A stretch of DNA of 26,913 nt from Paratrimastix pyriformis. Its lineage: Eukaryota > Preaxostyla > Paratrimastigidae. Positions 18,222 to 26,400 of the stretch are shown piece by piece. How positions within the stretch are numbered: position 1 is the first letter of the stretch; the number at the start of each line of letters is the position of its first letter. The position numbers and the translations under genes were made by a program. The notes beneath the pieces were generated by a model. The model ran no database searches. It saw only the letters and a list, made by a program, of their open reading frames with translations, and was not told where the DNA came from. Location of the stretch: NCBI GenBank assembly GCA_027972325.1, contig JAPMOS010000335.1, positions 1 to 26,913 on the forward strand. Reading direction: 5' to 3'.

Positions 18222-21188
18222 ATGTTGGTAGCTTGTCGTACATTGTTTATCTTCCATGTAGCCTTCAGTGTAGAGTCGTCAGCGACATAAAATGCCATCT
18301 TACCATTGTCAATTGATGAAGGTTGAGTCGTTTCGAAAGTAACAGAAATCATCTGTCTGATTTCCGCTACAGCAGTTTTCAATGTTTCTATTTGTGCTTT
18401 TAGTGAAGCGTTTTCAATTGTTAATGAATCACAATGTGCCTTTAGTTTTTTCATCTCATTGAGCATCATGAAAGGCAAACGATCTTGTCGAATACCTTCA
18501 ACAGCGCCATCCTTGTAATATACTAAATCAGGACATACATCAACACATTCTTCAGCTATTAGACCATAGCATTTGACCTTTTTCTCATCAGCCTTGTAAT
18601 TGAAATTGACGGGACGTAACTTATATAAATATGACGTATCAGCCATATCCATTACGTTTTCCTTGTATCGAATTGAGGATGTAGGAACATGTATTTTCCA
18701 GTAGTATCGATGTACATTTGCAGAGAATCACCAGTTGATTGAGCAGTAGCTAATATGACAGGTGAAGTCACACGAGTCTTACCAAAGTTAATCACATTAG
18801 CCCCTCCAACATTAAAAACAACTCCAAAGTTAGCGTTATTTGCATTAAAGTATGAACTTGTAGTATCACCAGAAATGTTAATAAGATTATTATTCGATGA
18901 GATATTAGTGGAAGAGCCACTATTAGCAGCGAGAGACTGAGCAGAAGTGGAAGTTACAGTAGTTGCGGTGATATTACCATTTGCATCACTATATAGATAT
19001 CCGGAGGTGTTGTTAGGTAGTTTTAAGCCACCATTCAGTGTTGCCATGCCACGTAGCCAAAGATTACCACTGTTTGCATTGCATGAGAGGTTCATGACAT
19101 TGTCACTATTTTCGAATATCATACCGCAGTTAGCATTGTTATATGCACGAAGTCGAAGTGCTTGACCAGAGAAATCATTTCCAACGCATGCAGTTGAATT
19201 GTCAAATGAAGTGGTTGCAGACATGTAAGCGCCCCAGGCGTTATCAACAGTTCCATTGAAACCAATTCTAAGCCCGAGATTTGCGGAAGAAGCAGGTGAA
19301 CTGATTTTAGGGCTTGCCAAATTTCCACCAGCCGTCAGCAGTCCACGAGTCCAGAAAGTACCAGTGTTAGCATTTGCAGAGAAGTTGCATACATTGTTTG
19401 AGTTTTCGAAGATTATTCCAGTTGAAGAACTGTCATAGACACGGAATCGAATTGCATTGTTCATATCAAAGCCGGCGCATGCAGAACCAGTACCAGAGAA
19501 GTCAGCATTTGCACCAGAGCTTGCTTGATAAATGCCCCAGTTTGTGTTACCATAAGGATACATTGATATTTTGAGAGAGCCAGTGTTTGAGCCAATAAAT
19601 GGACATTCAAATGGAAATGCAGTCTTAACTTTATTGGAATATATAGAAAGCATGTCAGTTGCGCCAATAGTGAATGTATGATTTGGAGAAGTGTCATTAG
19701 CATTGTAATCACTATTGTATTTTATGTTGCCTTTTGACTTAATAGTGAAGGTAGTGTTATCAGCATTTTCGAATGTGGTGTCAGTGGAATTTACTGTGAA
19801 GTTACCTATTTTGAGAGAAGTATTAAGAGGAATTATGTTGTCAACAGCTATTGGATTGTTTATGATTAAGTTGCCACCAGTAGTTGTTATTGAATTAGCC
19901 GTTACAGCGAGTGGAAAAGCACCAGTTACAACATATCCAGATGAGTCAGTTCCGAGGATTGGAGCATCTGTTATTGTAGTCTTTAGAGTTCCAGTGCATA
20001 GAACAGCACCAGAAGTGATAGAATTGCATGAGATAGCAGCAGGAACACTCAATGTTGCACCAGTAGGAGCCACTTTATCAGCTACCACAGTAGCACAGTA
20101 TATTTTGCTATTAGCATCACGTTGCACAATTGTTGAAGGCGCATTAGGAATAGATAAAGAGGCTATTTTGCATCAGTCACAGCTCCATCAACGATATCAG
20201 TCGATATGATTTTAGATACAGCCAATTCACCAGTTGCAGTGGAATGAACTATATTAGCAGAAGCCATTGTAGGAATGATAATTTTTCCAGCATCATTCAC
20301 TTGGAACAATGTAGAGGCGCCATTGTTTGTAGTTACAGTGAAGTTTTGCCCGTTTCATTATTGTCATTATCAATATCAATGTTTACATTACCATTTGATT
20401 GAATGTCTAAGTTTCCAGAAGTCACTGATTTGACAGAGTTTGCTAATACAGTGTTTGCAGAGAGATTGTTTACTTTAGTGTCACCACTTGCATTTCTAAG
20501 AACAATAGTGGAGGCAGAACTTGCATCAGTAGCAGTTGTAGCAGAGTTAGCTATTTTCCAGCGGTGCTATAAGTTTAGAATCATTAATTGTGCCATCAGT
20601 AATATCAGAATTTATCAAAGTTGATGATGACATATTTCCAGAGGCGTCACAATGAACCAATCCAGCGGTGGTAAAAGAGGTGATTTGTGCATTAGTTGCG
20701 GTGATTTTTCCAGAAGCCAGAAGAACATTATTAACTGAAGTGCCATTACCGGCAGACATTTCTGTGATGGTGTTGTATTTAGCAGTGGTTGATTCATTTG
20801 CAGCAGAATTCTTCCAGCATTGAGTAGCATCATAAAGCAGTATTTGTTTATCGACAAGTCCAGTTGACACATCCACATTAGACAGTTGTCCAATTGACAT
20901 GTCAGGAATAGGAGCAGAAGGCAAAATGACATCACTATTGAATTTGACAAGTCCATTAAACGTAGTTTCACCATTGACTGTATGAGTGCCGCCATTGATT
21001 GTAAGATTGTTTCCTAACACTGTTTCTCCATCAATAGTTACATCTTTCTTTAATACAGCATCACATCTAAGTTCAAGAGGATTTTCGTTCTGAGTTTCGA
21101 CAGCTACTCTATCGTAACCAAAAGTGTTAGCGAGAGAGATTCTGTCAGTAAGATGACTTTCTTTGTGGTTCCATCTATATAACCGCAA
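18218..21188 (-). pseudogene. Fibre-like virion protein with C-terminal S74 chaperone domain (broken)
   Basis: The gene covers about 990 residues' worth of minus-strand coding sequence. The N-terminal part has a beta-repeat pattern (TIDGETVLGNNLTINGGTH), as in trimeric fibres. The middle is rich in Ser, Thr, Asn and Gly, and has two related units of about 75-80 residues, each with WG-x-Y, R-x-R-x-Y, IFENS-N/D-NV, and N-x-W/F-x-RG. The C terminus is a peptidase S74 intramolecular chaperone: YKLRPVNFNY, YGLIAEECVDVCPDLVYY, GIRQDRLPFMMLNEMKKL and a coiled coil. S74 domains trimerise phage tail fibres and then cut themselves off; they also occur in the animal regulator MYRF. It looks broken in about three places. 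It likely forms a host-binding spike. Confidence 0.75.
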
Positions 21189-21246
21189 TAGAAAAATACA
21201 AAAACATGAAAAAGATTAAGGTGTTGATTGATGATAAGTTTATAGC

Positions 21247-21652
21247 TTAGAGAGGATGTAAGGACGAATCATGTCACCAATTACAGAGCAAATTACACCT
21301 ACATAACGATTGAGCAGACTCACATCAAGTTTTGAACCGAATGCAAAACGAGCCAGATACAGCCATTGACATGCCACCATCAACGAGCATTCTTTAGCAT
21401 GGTTGAGTCGAATGATAATCCAGCCATCAGGTCTCTTCCATCGAGGAGATTTTGTAGAATAGGAGCCACAATTGTAAGTCCACCAGCTCCAGCCAGCCCG
21501 ACATTTAGATAGTCAGCATAATCACTCCGCAGTGACAGAGTTTTTGTGATAAGCCAATACAATGAGACACCACTGATTGATTTGATGGTGATGTCTTTTA
21601 GGTCGATTGCAGATTTAGTGTCAGAAGCCATGAATGATTCAATACTATTCAT
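21247..21652 (-). pseudogene. Small membrane protein of Y (broken)
   Basis: From the ATG at 21652 the protein reads MNSIESFMASDTKSAIDLKD, then two hydrophobic stretches, GVSLYWLITKTLSL and YLNVGLAGAGGLTIVAPIL. Further hydrophobic coding signal (CQWLYLARFAFG, YVGVICSVIGDMI) follows down to 21247. It appears to be one gene with about one break. Small multi-pass membrane proteins are usual in Polinton and virophage virion clusters, but I recognise no specific family. It sits in a minus-strand run with the fibre and the two genes to the right. Confidence 0.5.
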
Positions 21653-21678
21653 GGATAAAAATTAAGGACAAATAAGAA

Positions 21679-22012
21679 TTAGGAGAAGACATACTTAGTT
21701 GTGATTAGAAGAAGACATCCGATTCCGATGTAGCCGAACGTGGTAATACAGTTTGCGACACGGGTGAGTTTTTGGACAGTGTCGAGGGTTTCTTTTGCTT
21801 TAACGACAACAGACTTAGCGGCTTTCATATTAGAACTGACTTGTCCGAGTAAGTTTCCACCGAGAATCATCATCAATTGATACTTAGGTTGCATCATCTT
21901 AGACTTTAATAAGCCTTCCATATCACCATTCTTAATCATTTCATCGAGGCATTTTGAATCTCCTCTTGAGAACATTCCAATGAGTCACGATAACCATGAA
22001 GGTATTTAGGCA
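21679..22012 (-). pseudogene. Small protein with C-terminal membrane anchor (broken)
   Basis: The minus-strand coding signal starts near MPKYLHGYRDS, continues with an amphipathic helical part (MIKNGDMEGLLKSKMM, LMMILGGNLLGQVSSNMK), and ends in a single hydrophobic anchor, ITTFGYIGIGCLLLITTKY. The length is about 110 residues. It looks to have about one break. The P-K-x-L-x-G-Y-R-D-S start resembles short N-terminal motifs I recall from small virion proteins in virophage-like elements, which is weak support. It probably belongs to the virion membrane or the capsid underside. Confidence 0.5.
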
Positions 22013-22054
22013 TTATCTTTTCAGTTATATCAGCAGTCTTAAGCAGCATTTCAG

Positions 22055-22699
22055 TTACATGTTTGCTACTGTGAAAGGATTCATCCATTTTGCATCAACA
22101 ACTTTAAAGAGGTCAATTTTGAATTGCATCAGTTCATCATCAGACATTGCGGCGAAGAATGCCACATTGTATTTTTCTTGGTCCATACCGAGTTGATTAG
22201 TCAGTACGAGCAGCTCATTGATGTCGTTTTCACGTTTGAGTGAAATCTTTGCCTTCTTAGGTTTCTTTGGAGGCTTAGGGAAATGAATTGCACGAGGTGC
22301 TCTTGGACGTGCTTTGAGTGCTTGTTTTGCTTGTTCCTGTTGTTGTTCGAATTCTTCTACAGCCTGTTGCATGAGTTTTTGTTCAGTTTCGACTTGTTCC
22401 TTTGTCTTAAACACAATTTTACCATCAGGTATTTCATTGTGTAGTTGGTCTTTACGAAGAAGGAAGTCCATATTATCAATCAGTTCATCCGACGATTTTT
22501 CTTTAGGCTCTTCTTTAGACTCATCTTTTGAGTCATCATCAGACTCCTCAGTATCAGTATTTGATTCAACTGAGGCATCATCATTGACACTTTGAGAATC
22601 TTCACTCTTTTCATCATCTCCATAAGGTATAGATATTTCACTCGATGAAGAGACAAAAGACTGTAAATCCTCATCAGATTCAGATACACTGTCAGACAT
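22055..22699 (-). CDS. Acidic Ser-rich protein, 214 residues, possible scaffold or core protein
   Basis: An intact minus-strand gene starts at the ATG at 22699. Residues 1-70 are extremely acidic and Ser-rich (for example SESDEDLQSFVSSSSEI and TDTEESDDDSKDESKEE). A Gln/Glu-rich helix follows (QKLMQQAVEEFEQQQEQAK), then a basic Pro-rich hinge (FPKPPKKPKKAKISLKRE), and a compact C-terminal domain with FAAMSDDELMQFKIDLFKVV. No family is recognised. The layout, acidic disorder followed by a basic linker and a helical end, suits a scaffold or genome-packing protein. It diverges from the zinc-finger gene across a 65-base AT-rich promoter gap (22700-22764). Confidence 0.75.
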   Translation of the reverse strand: MSDSVSESDEDLQSFVSSSSEISIPYGDDEKSEDSQSVNDDASVESNTDTEESDDDSKDESKEEPKEKSSDELIDNMDFLLRKDQLHNEIPDGKIVFKTKEQVETEQKLMQQAVEEFEQQQEQAKQALKARPRAPRAIHFPKPPKKPKKAKISLKRENDINELLVLTNQLGMDQEKYNVAFFAAMSDDELMQFKIDLFKVVDAKWMNPFTVANM

Positions 22700-22764
22700 A
22701 TTAGTTAACTAATACAGTTCACACACAAAATATTTTTCTATATAGATTATAGTTACAATTCAAA
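22700..22764. promoter_or_regulatory. Divergent promoter region
   Basis: These 65 AT-rich bases separate two divergent ATGs (22699 minus and 22765 plus). They contain TCTATATAGATTATAGTTA (about 22737-22755), close to the TATCTATAGTTAGTATATA motif near the TIRs, and an AAAATATTTTT run. A shared two-way promoter is the simplest reading. Confidence 0.45.
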
Positions 22765-22950
22765 ATGTCGTCTGACTCAGTTAAGGCAAAGAATGGTGAA
22801 ACCATTCATTCGAATGTCCATAAGGATATGGACATTACAGTTTATAAGTGTCCTGAGTGTGGGAAAGAATATAAGAGTGAGAAGTGGCTTAAGAAGCATA
22901 AATGCTCCTCAAAAGAAGAAAAGAGAAGAAAAGATAAGAGAAGAAATTGA
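22765..22950 (+). CDS. Small zinc-finger protein, 61 residues
   Basis: The ATG at 22765 starts a short protein whose centre is YKCPECGKEYKSEKWLKKHK followed by Cys, giving a C-x2-C-x12-H-x-C type finger close to the classical C2H2 pattern. The tail is Lys/Arg-rich and should bind nucleic acid. The stop overlaps the beginning of the ATPase coding frame by 4 bases, so the two are translationally coupled or were once one gene. Small zinc fingers next to the ATPase or capsid genes are common in Polinton-like viruses. Confidence 0.65.
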   Translation: MSSDSVKAKNGETIHSNVHKDMDITVYKCPECGKEYKSEKWLKKHKCSSKEEKRRKDKRRN

Positions 22951-23792
22951 AGGCGGAAGTAGAAGAGCAGAAAGTTGAAGAAGATGAGCAAATTGAGCAG
23001 AAACAAGTTGTCTTTATTCCACCTGAAGTAAAAGAAGATGATGCAAGCATTGTCAAGGTAGGTAATGTCAAAATGCCTAAGTTCAGTTCATTAGAGATTG
23101 TAGATAGGTTCAAAAACAAGAAAGAGCCTTTTATTTCACTACATTATGGTATGAAAGAGAGTGGTAAAACGACATCAGTTCTCTCCATTATAAAGCAGAT
23201 ACGAAGTGAGATCGACAAGATCTACCTATTTACTGTCGCACAAGACAATAAAGACAGATATCAGAAAGAGTTAGGGAACATTCCAGATGACAGATGTTTT
23301 GGAGGCTTTGACGATGATGAGACACCATTATTCATTGAGAAGCTCATCAAGTTCCAAGAGAAGACAAAAGGTAAAAAGTCAGTCTTATTGATATTCGACG
23401 ATATCTTAGATGGCAACAACAAGTTACACCAAAGTAATATTTTAGGCAGTCTGTTTTGCAATCACAGAAGATACAACATCTCAGTCATTCTCACAACACA
23501 AATTCCAACAGGTATTTCACCAAGAACAAGGCAGAACACCAATTACTGTTTTGTCCATTACACCAAGAATGACTCAGTGAAAGACATGATTTATCATGAT
23601 TATATGTCGTGTATGAAGAAGGCAGATTTCTTAGAACTATTCGAGAAAGTGACAGCAGACCACAACATTTTGGTGATCAAGCCTTTGTTACATGACAATT
23701 ACCTTAACCTTTACAATGCCTATTGGGAGATGAGAGAAGGCTACAGAACCAAGGTAAAAATGGTTGAAGAACAAGTGTCGAGCAGCAAATAG
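22947..23792 (+). CDS. A32-type genome-packaging ATPase (FtsK/HerA superfamily)
   Basis: The open frame starts at 22947 without an ATG; the first in-frame ATG is MPKFSSLE near 23072. An acidic Lys/Glu lead is followed by PFISLHYGMKESGKTTSVL, a Walker A loop of the form G-M-K-E-S-G-K-T. Then come SVLLIFDDILDG, a Walker B strand with the acidic pair, and NISVILTTQIPTGISPRTRQ, which fits the sensor strand and arginine finger region of HerA-type packaging motors. The length fits virus A32 ATPases (about 240-280 residues). It would pump the DNA into the capsid. It looks whole except for the uncertain start. It lies 58 bases upstream of the capsid gene. Confidence 0.85.
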   Translation: MKAEVEEQKVEEDEQIEQKQVVFIPPEVKEDDASIVKVGNVKMPKFSSLEIVDRFKNKKEPFISLHYGMKESGKTTSVLSIIKQIRSEIDKIYLFTVAQDNKDRYQKELGNIPDDRCFGGFDDDETPLFIEKLIKFQEKTKGKKSVLLIFDDILDGNNKLHQSNILGSLFCNHRRYNISVILTTQIPTGISPRTRQNTNYCFVHYTKNDSVKDMIYHDYMSCMKKADFLELFEKVTADHNILVIKPLLHDNYLNLYNAYWEMREGYRTKVKMVEEQVSSSK

Positions 23793-23850
23793 GTAAGATT
23801 TTTATAATTTGAGTATTTTTTTATCTTAGTATGATATTAATTATCACACT

Positions 23851-25059
23851 ATGGCAACGGCTATTATTCTAAAATCACACACTACACAGAACTCAGACCT
23901 CGAAAGGAATGCAATCAAAATCAATGAGTTTACGGATGACAAAACCACTAAGATCCGCAAGCCTAAGATTGTAACGGACCCGGTAGTAATCAAGCCTAAC
24001 CGGCAAATATCATTTGGAAGTGTCGCACAGTTTGACATTAATAAATACAGCGGACTACTCTCAGGTAATGACATACACCTACACATCAGACTCGGAGCTA
24101 CTACAGCATCAGCCGGCACGGTGACTTACGTAGGTGGATACATGATGAAGCTCATCAAATCCCTTAAGTTTAAGCACCAAGGACGTGAAATATACAAGTT
24201 GGACAGTGCAGGTATATATCAATATTACCAACGTGCCATACAGGAACGCAAATCACTGATGATGCAGAACGCACGTATTGGAGCAACCGGCACAGACATT
24301 GATCCATCGCAACAACAGGAAGGACTGATTTACATACCAAATCCATTCATTGACTTTAACCCTCTACGGCTCGACATCTTACAAGCAAATCCATATTTTG
24401 AAGTAGAAATAGCCCCTATATCAGAAATAGCATCATCTTCCACAGTTGGAGCTACTTTAACCAACACTTTTCTCGATGTTGAACTCGTAGCTAACTACAT
24501 GACAATGCATGAAGATGAGAAGAAGGCAATTCTACGGAGCAATATGGATGAAGCAGGAATGGTTACAGTACAGAATGAATTCGTTGATTCAACCAAGTAT
24601 CTAATCTCACAAGGTGCCACATCGATAACATGTGACCTACCATTTGATGAAGTTGAGTATCTATCGATGTATCTGTCTGATGACACGACAGGAGCACCAT
24701 TCACCGGAACAGCCTATATCTCGGAATATCACCTTTCTGTTGACAACAAGAACTATCCAGATACAGCCATCAGTGCTAAATCGCAAGAATTCCAACAGAT
24801 GATGTATTTCCGCAAGGCATTTGACAAGAACATCTACACTCTCCGCTTTTCAGGACTACCAAGCAAAGATGACGATATTGAATCATATGGTAATGTGTAT
24901 GGTACCATTGTGCTAAAAGAGTATTCTAACCCTAAATTAGTCGTGACTTTCACAGCAGGATTGCCTCACAACTGTACTTTGAATGTATTAGCTTACGGAC
25001 GGGCATGGTATCGATATAACACAAAACAAGGCACTTTGACTGTAGAACACAAAAACTAA
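23851..25059 (+). CDS. Major capsid protein, double jelly-roll type
   Basis: An intact 402-residue gene starts at the ATG at 23851, with a TTAGTAT promoter-like core 14-25 bases upstream. The N-terminal jelly roll includes RQISFGSVAQFDINKYSG, IHLHIRLG and KLIKSLKFKHQGREIYKLD. The middle has IYIPNPFIDF and FLDVELVANYMTMHEDEKK. The C-terminal jelly roll holds YISEYHLSVDNKNYP, MYFRKAFDKNIYTLRF and LVVTFTAGLPHNC, then VLAYGRAWYRYNTKQG near the end. That closing strand pair (a hydrophobic V-x-F-T followed by VLAYGRAWYR) resembles the end of NCLDV and Polinton-like virus capsid proteins. It follows the packaging ATPase directly, the usual order. It is short for a Polinton capsid but within the range of smaller relatives. 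It looks whole. Confidence 0.75.
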   Translation: MATAIILKSHTTQNSDLERNAIKINEFTDDKTTKIRKPKIVTDPVVIKPNRQISFGSVAQFDINKYSGLLSGNDIHLHIRLGATTASAGTVTYVGGYMMKLIKSLKFKHQGREIYKLDSAGIYQYYQRAIQERKSLMMQNARIGATGTDIDPSQQQEGLIYIPNPFIDFNPLRLDILQANPYFEVEIAPISEIASSSTVGATLTNTFLDVELVANYMTMHEDEKKAILRSNMDEAGMVTVQNEFVDSTKYLISQGATSITCDLPFDEVEYLSMYLSDDTTGAPFTGTAYISEYHLSVDNKNYPDTAISAKSQEFQQMMYFRKAFDKNIYTLRFSGLPSKDDDIESYGNVYGTIVLKEYSNPKLVVTFTAGLPHNCTLNVLAYGRAWYRYNTKQGTLTVEHKN

Positions 25060-25682
25060 GTGATTCAACTCGGTAGAACCCGTTAGTTATGTAAGGAAAC
25101 ATGTAGGAATGAAGAAAAAGTCACACCTTCAGGTTTCTCACCTTTGACATGAGATATCACTTTTTGACATCGACTCGAAGTGCTGTGACAGTACCACATC
25201 TTAGCATGAAAAATCACTGTTTCCTATGTTTAAACTAAGTCCCGGCACTGAAATTCAGTGTCAGAACAACGATTTGGATAAAAGGAAGAAGTTCAGTTTG
25301 TATTGAAAATTGAACGCGTCAAAACTTGTGCAGCCCCGTGCACGTTAAGTAACTGTCAGATTTCTTAGCAAATGTCGAGCTATATTATTCATATGGTGCT
25401 GTTTCGAAAAAGCCGTGGCTGTGAACGTCGATCTACGCTCTGTCACGAGTTACCGTTTTGTATAGGCAAAAATGGTGAAAATTTCTAAGTCAACCTCACG
25501 ATTCAGTAAAGTTAAGGTTGCATCACAATTAAGTGAAAACGAGACAAATATCAACATTGGAGCCCTCAACTACGCACAAAAACCTATCAGAATATAGTGT
25601 CAGATTGAGTATGTCACCATTCTGTCAACATGCGATATCTTCATGTCAAATTTTTTTTTGTGACAGATGAAACTTTTTATGC
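25060..25682. promoter_or_regulatory. Noncoding stretch rich in TGTCA/TGACA
   Basis: Six hundred bases without a long gene separate the capsid gene from the next. The pentamer TGTCA or its complement TGACA occurs about eleven times between 25148 and 25672, where about one is expected. A 9-base T run and TGTGACAGATG stand just before the gene at 25683. A 41-codon ORF lies within it and is listed separately. The role may be regulatory; a decayed gene is the alternative. Confidence 0.4.
25472..25597 (+). CDS. Possible small basic protein, 41 residues
   Basis: An ATG at 25472 opens MVKISKSTSRFSKVKVASQL and continues through ENETNINIGALNYAQKP to a TAG at 25597. The N-terminal half is basic with spaced Ser and Lys, like a nucleic-acid-binding or capsid-lining peptide. 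Nothing else confirms it. It may be the remaining front of a larger gene, or chance. Confidence 0.3.
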   Translation: MVKISKSTSRFSKVKVASQLSENETNINIGALNYAQKPIRI

Positions 25683-26048
25683 ATGATTTGTATGAAACGC
25701 ATCATGTTCCTCTCAATAAACCTTGACTCAACTCAGAAAACACTCATTTTGAACCAGTGGATGAACAAAAATCCAAATTACCTAACTCTTATAGGCACTC
25801 ATCTTGTCACCAATTCAGTCACCAGAAGTAGGTATTTTGTAGTAATCCGGGGCTTATACACTGATCAAATCATTAATAATGTGACGAGTGAAGCCGCAAT
25901 TCCAGTTTTCGTTGGAATAGATAACAAAGGACTCGAATTGTCACCAACATCAACGTTAACGAGAACTTATGACTATTCGATATTGGATGAAACAGGACAA
26001 CCTACAACTGATGTAGTGACTGTAAACATGTTATTTAGAGTGGATTGA
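25683..26048 (+). CDS. Small protein, 121 residues, downstream of the capsid gene
   Basis: An open gene runs from the ATG at 25683 (or a second Met three codons on) to TGA at 26048. The protein is beta-rich: MFLSINLDSTQKTLIL, YLTLIGTHLVTNSVTRSRYF, AIPVFVGIDNKGLELS and VVTVNMLFRV. It has no membrane segment and no signal peptide. A single small beta-sandwich is plausible, so a minor capsid or spike-base protein would suit the position just after the major capsid gene, but I recognise no motif and the length is short for a penton. Confidence 0.55.
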   Translation: MICMKRIMFLSINLDSTQKTLILNQWMNKNPNYLTLIGTHLVTNSVTRSRYFVVIRGLYTDQIINNVTSEAAIPVFVGIDNKGLELSPTSTLTRTYDYSILDETGQPTTDVVTVNMLFRVD

Positions 26049-26050
26049 GA

Positions 26051-26327
26051 TTAAGAGAGCTTTTGGAGCACGAGTTTAATACCATTTCCTAAGTCTTTTG
26101 TGAAGAACACGCCTAAGGATGGAGTCTCTCGTATTCTGTATCTGAAGACTGTTGCAGTTTTATGAACCCGTTTAATCGGTACTAATTTATGCTTTTAACC
26201 ATGCTCGACATTGATTTGGTTTAAATTTTGCTATTTCGAAGAGGACAGTAACAATATGAAACTTGGTATCGAGCGACATGTCTGAAGGCACCTCAGGTGA
26301 ATCATCTGTAGCAGTTTTGACTTTCAT
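26051..26327 (-). pseudogene. Small minus-strand gene, about 90 residues (broken)
   Basis: From the ATG at 26327 the sequence reads MKVKTATDDSPEVPSDMSLD and FHIVTVLFEIAKFKPNQCRA. Further basic coding signal (VHKTATVFRYRIRETPSLG) follows down to 26051. It seems to be one gene with about one break. No family is recognised. It is convergent with the preceding gene and divergent from the following one, filling what would otherwise be a 350-base gap. Confidence 0.4.
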
Positions 26328-26400
26328 TGTTGAATGTAATAATATAAGCAGGGAAAAATAATCAAAGTATTTTTTTCTCCATCAATTATATTAGTAACGA

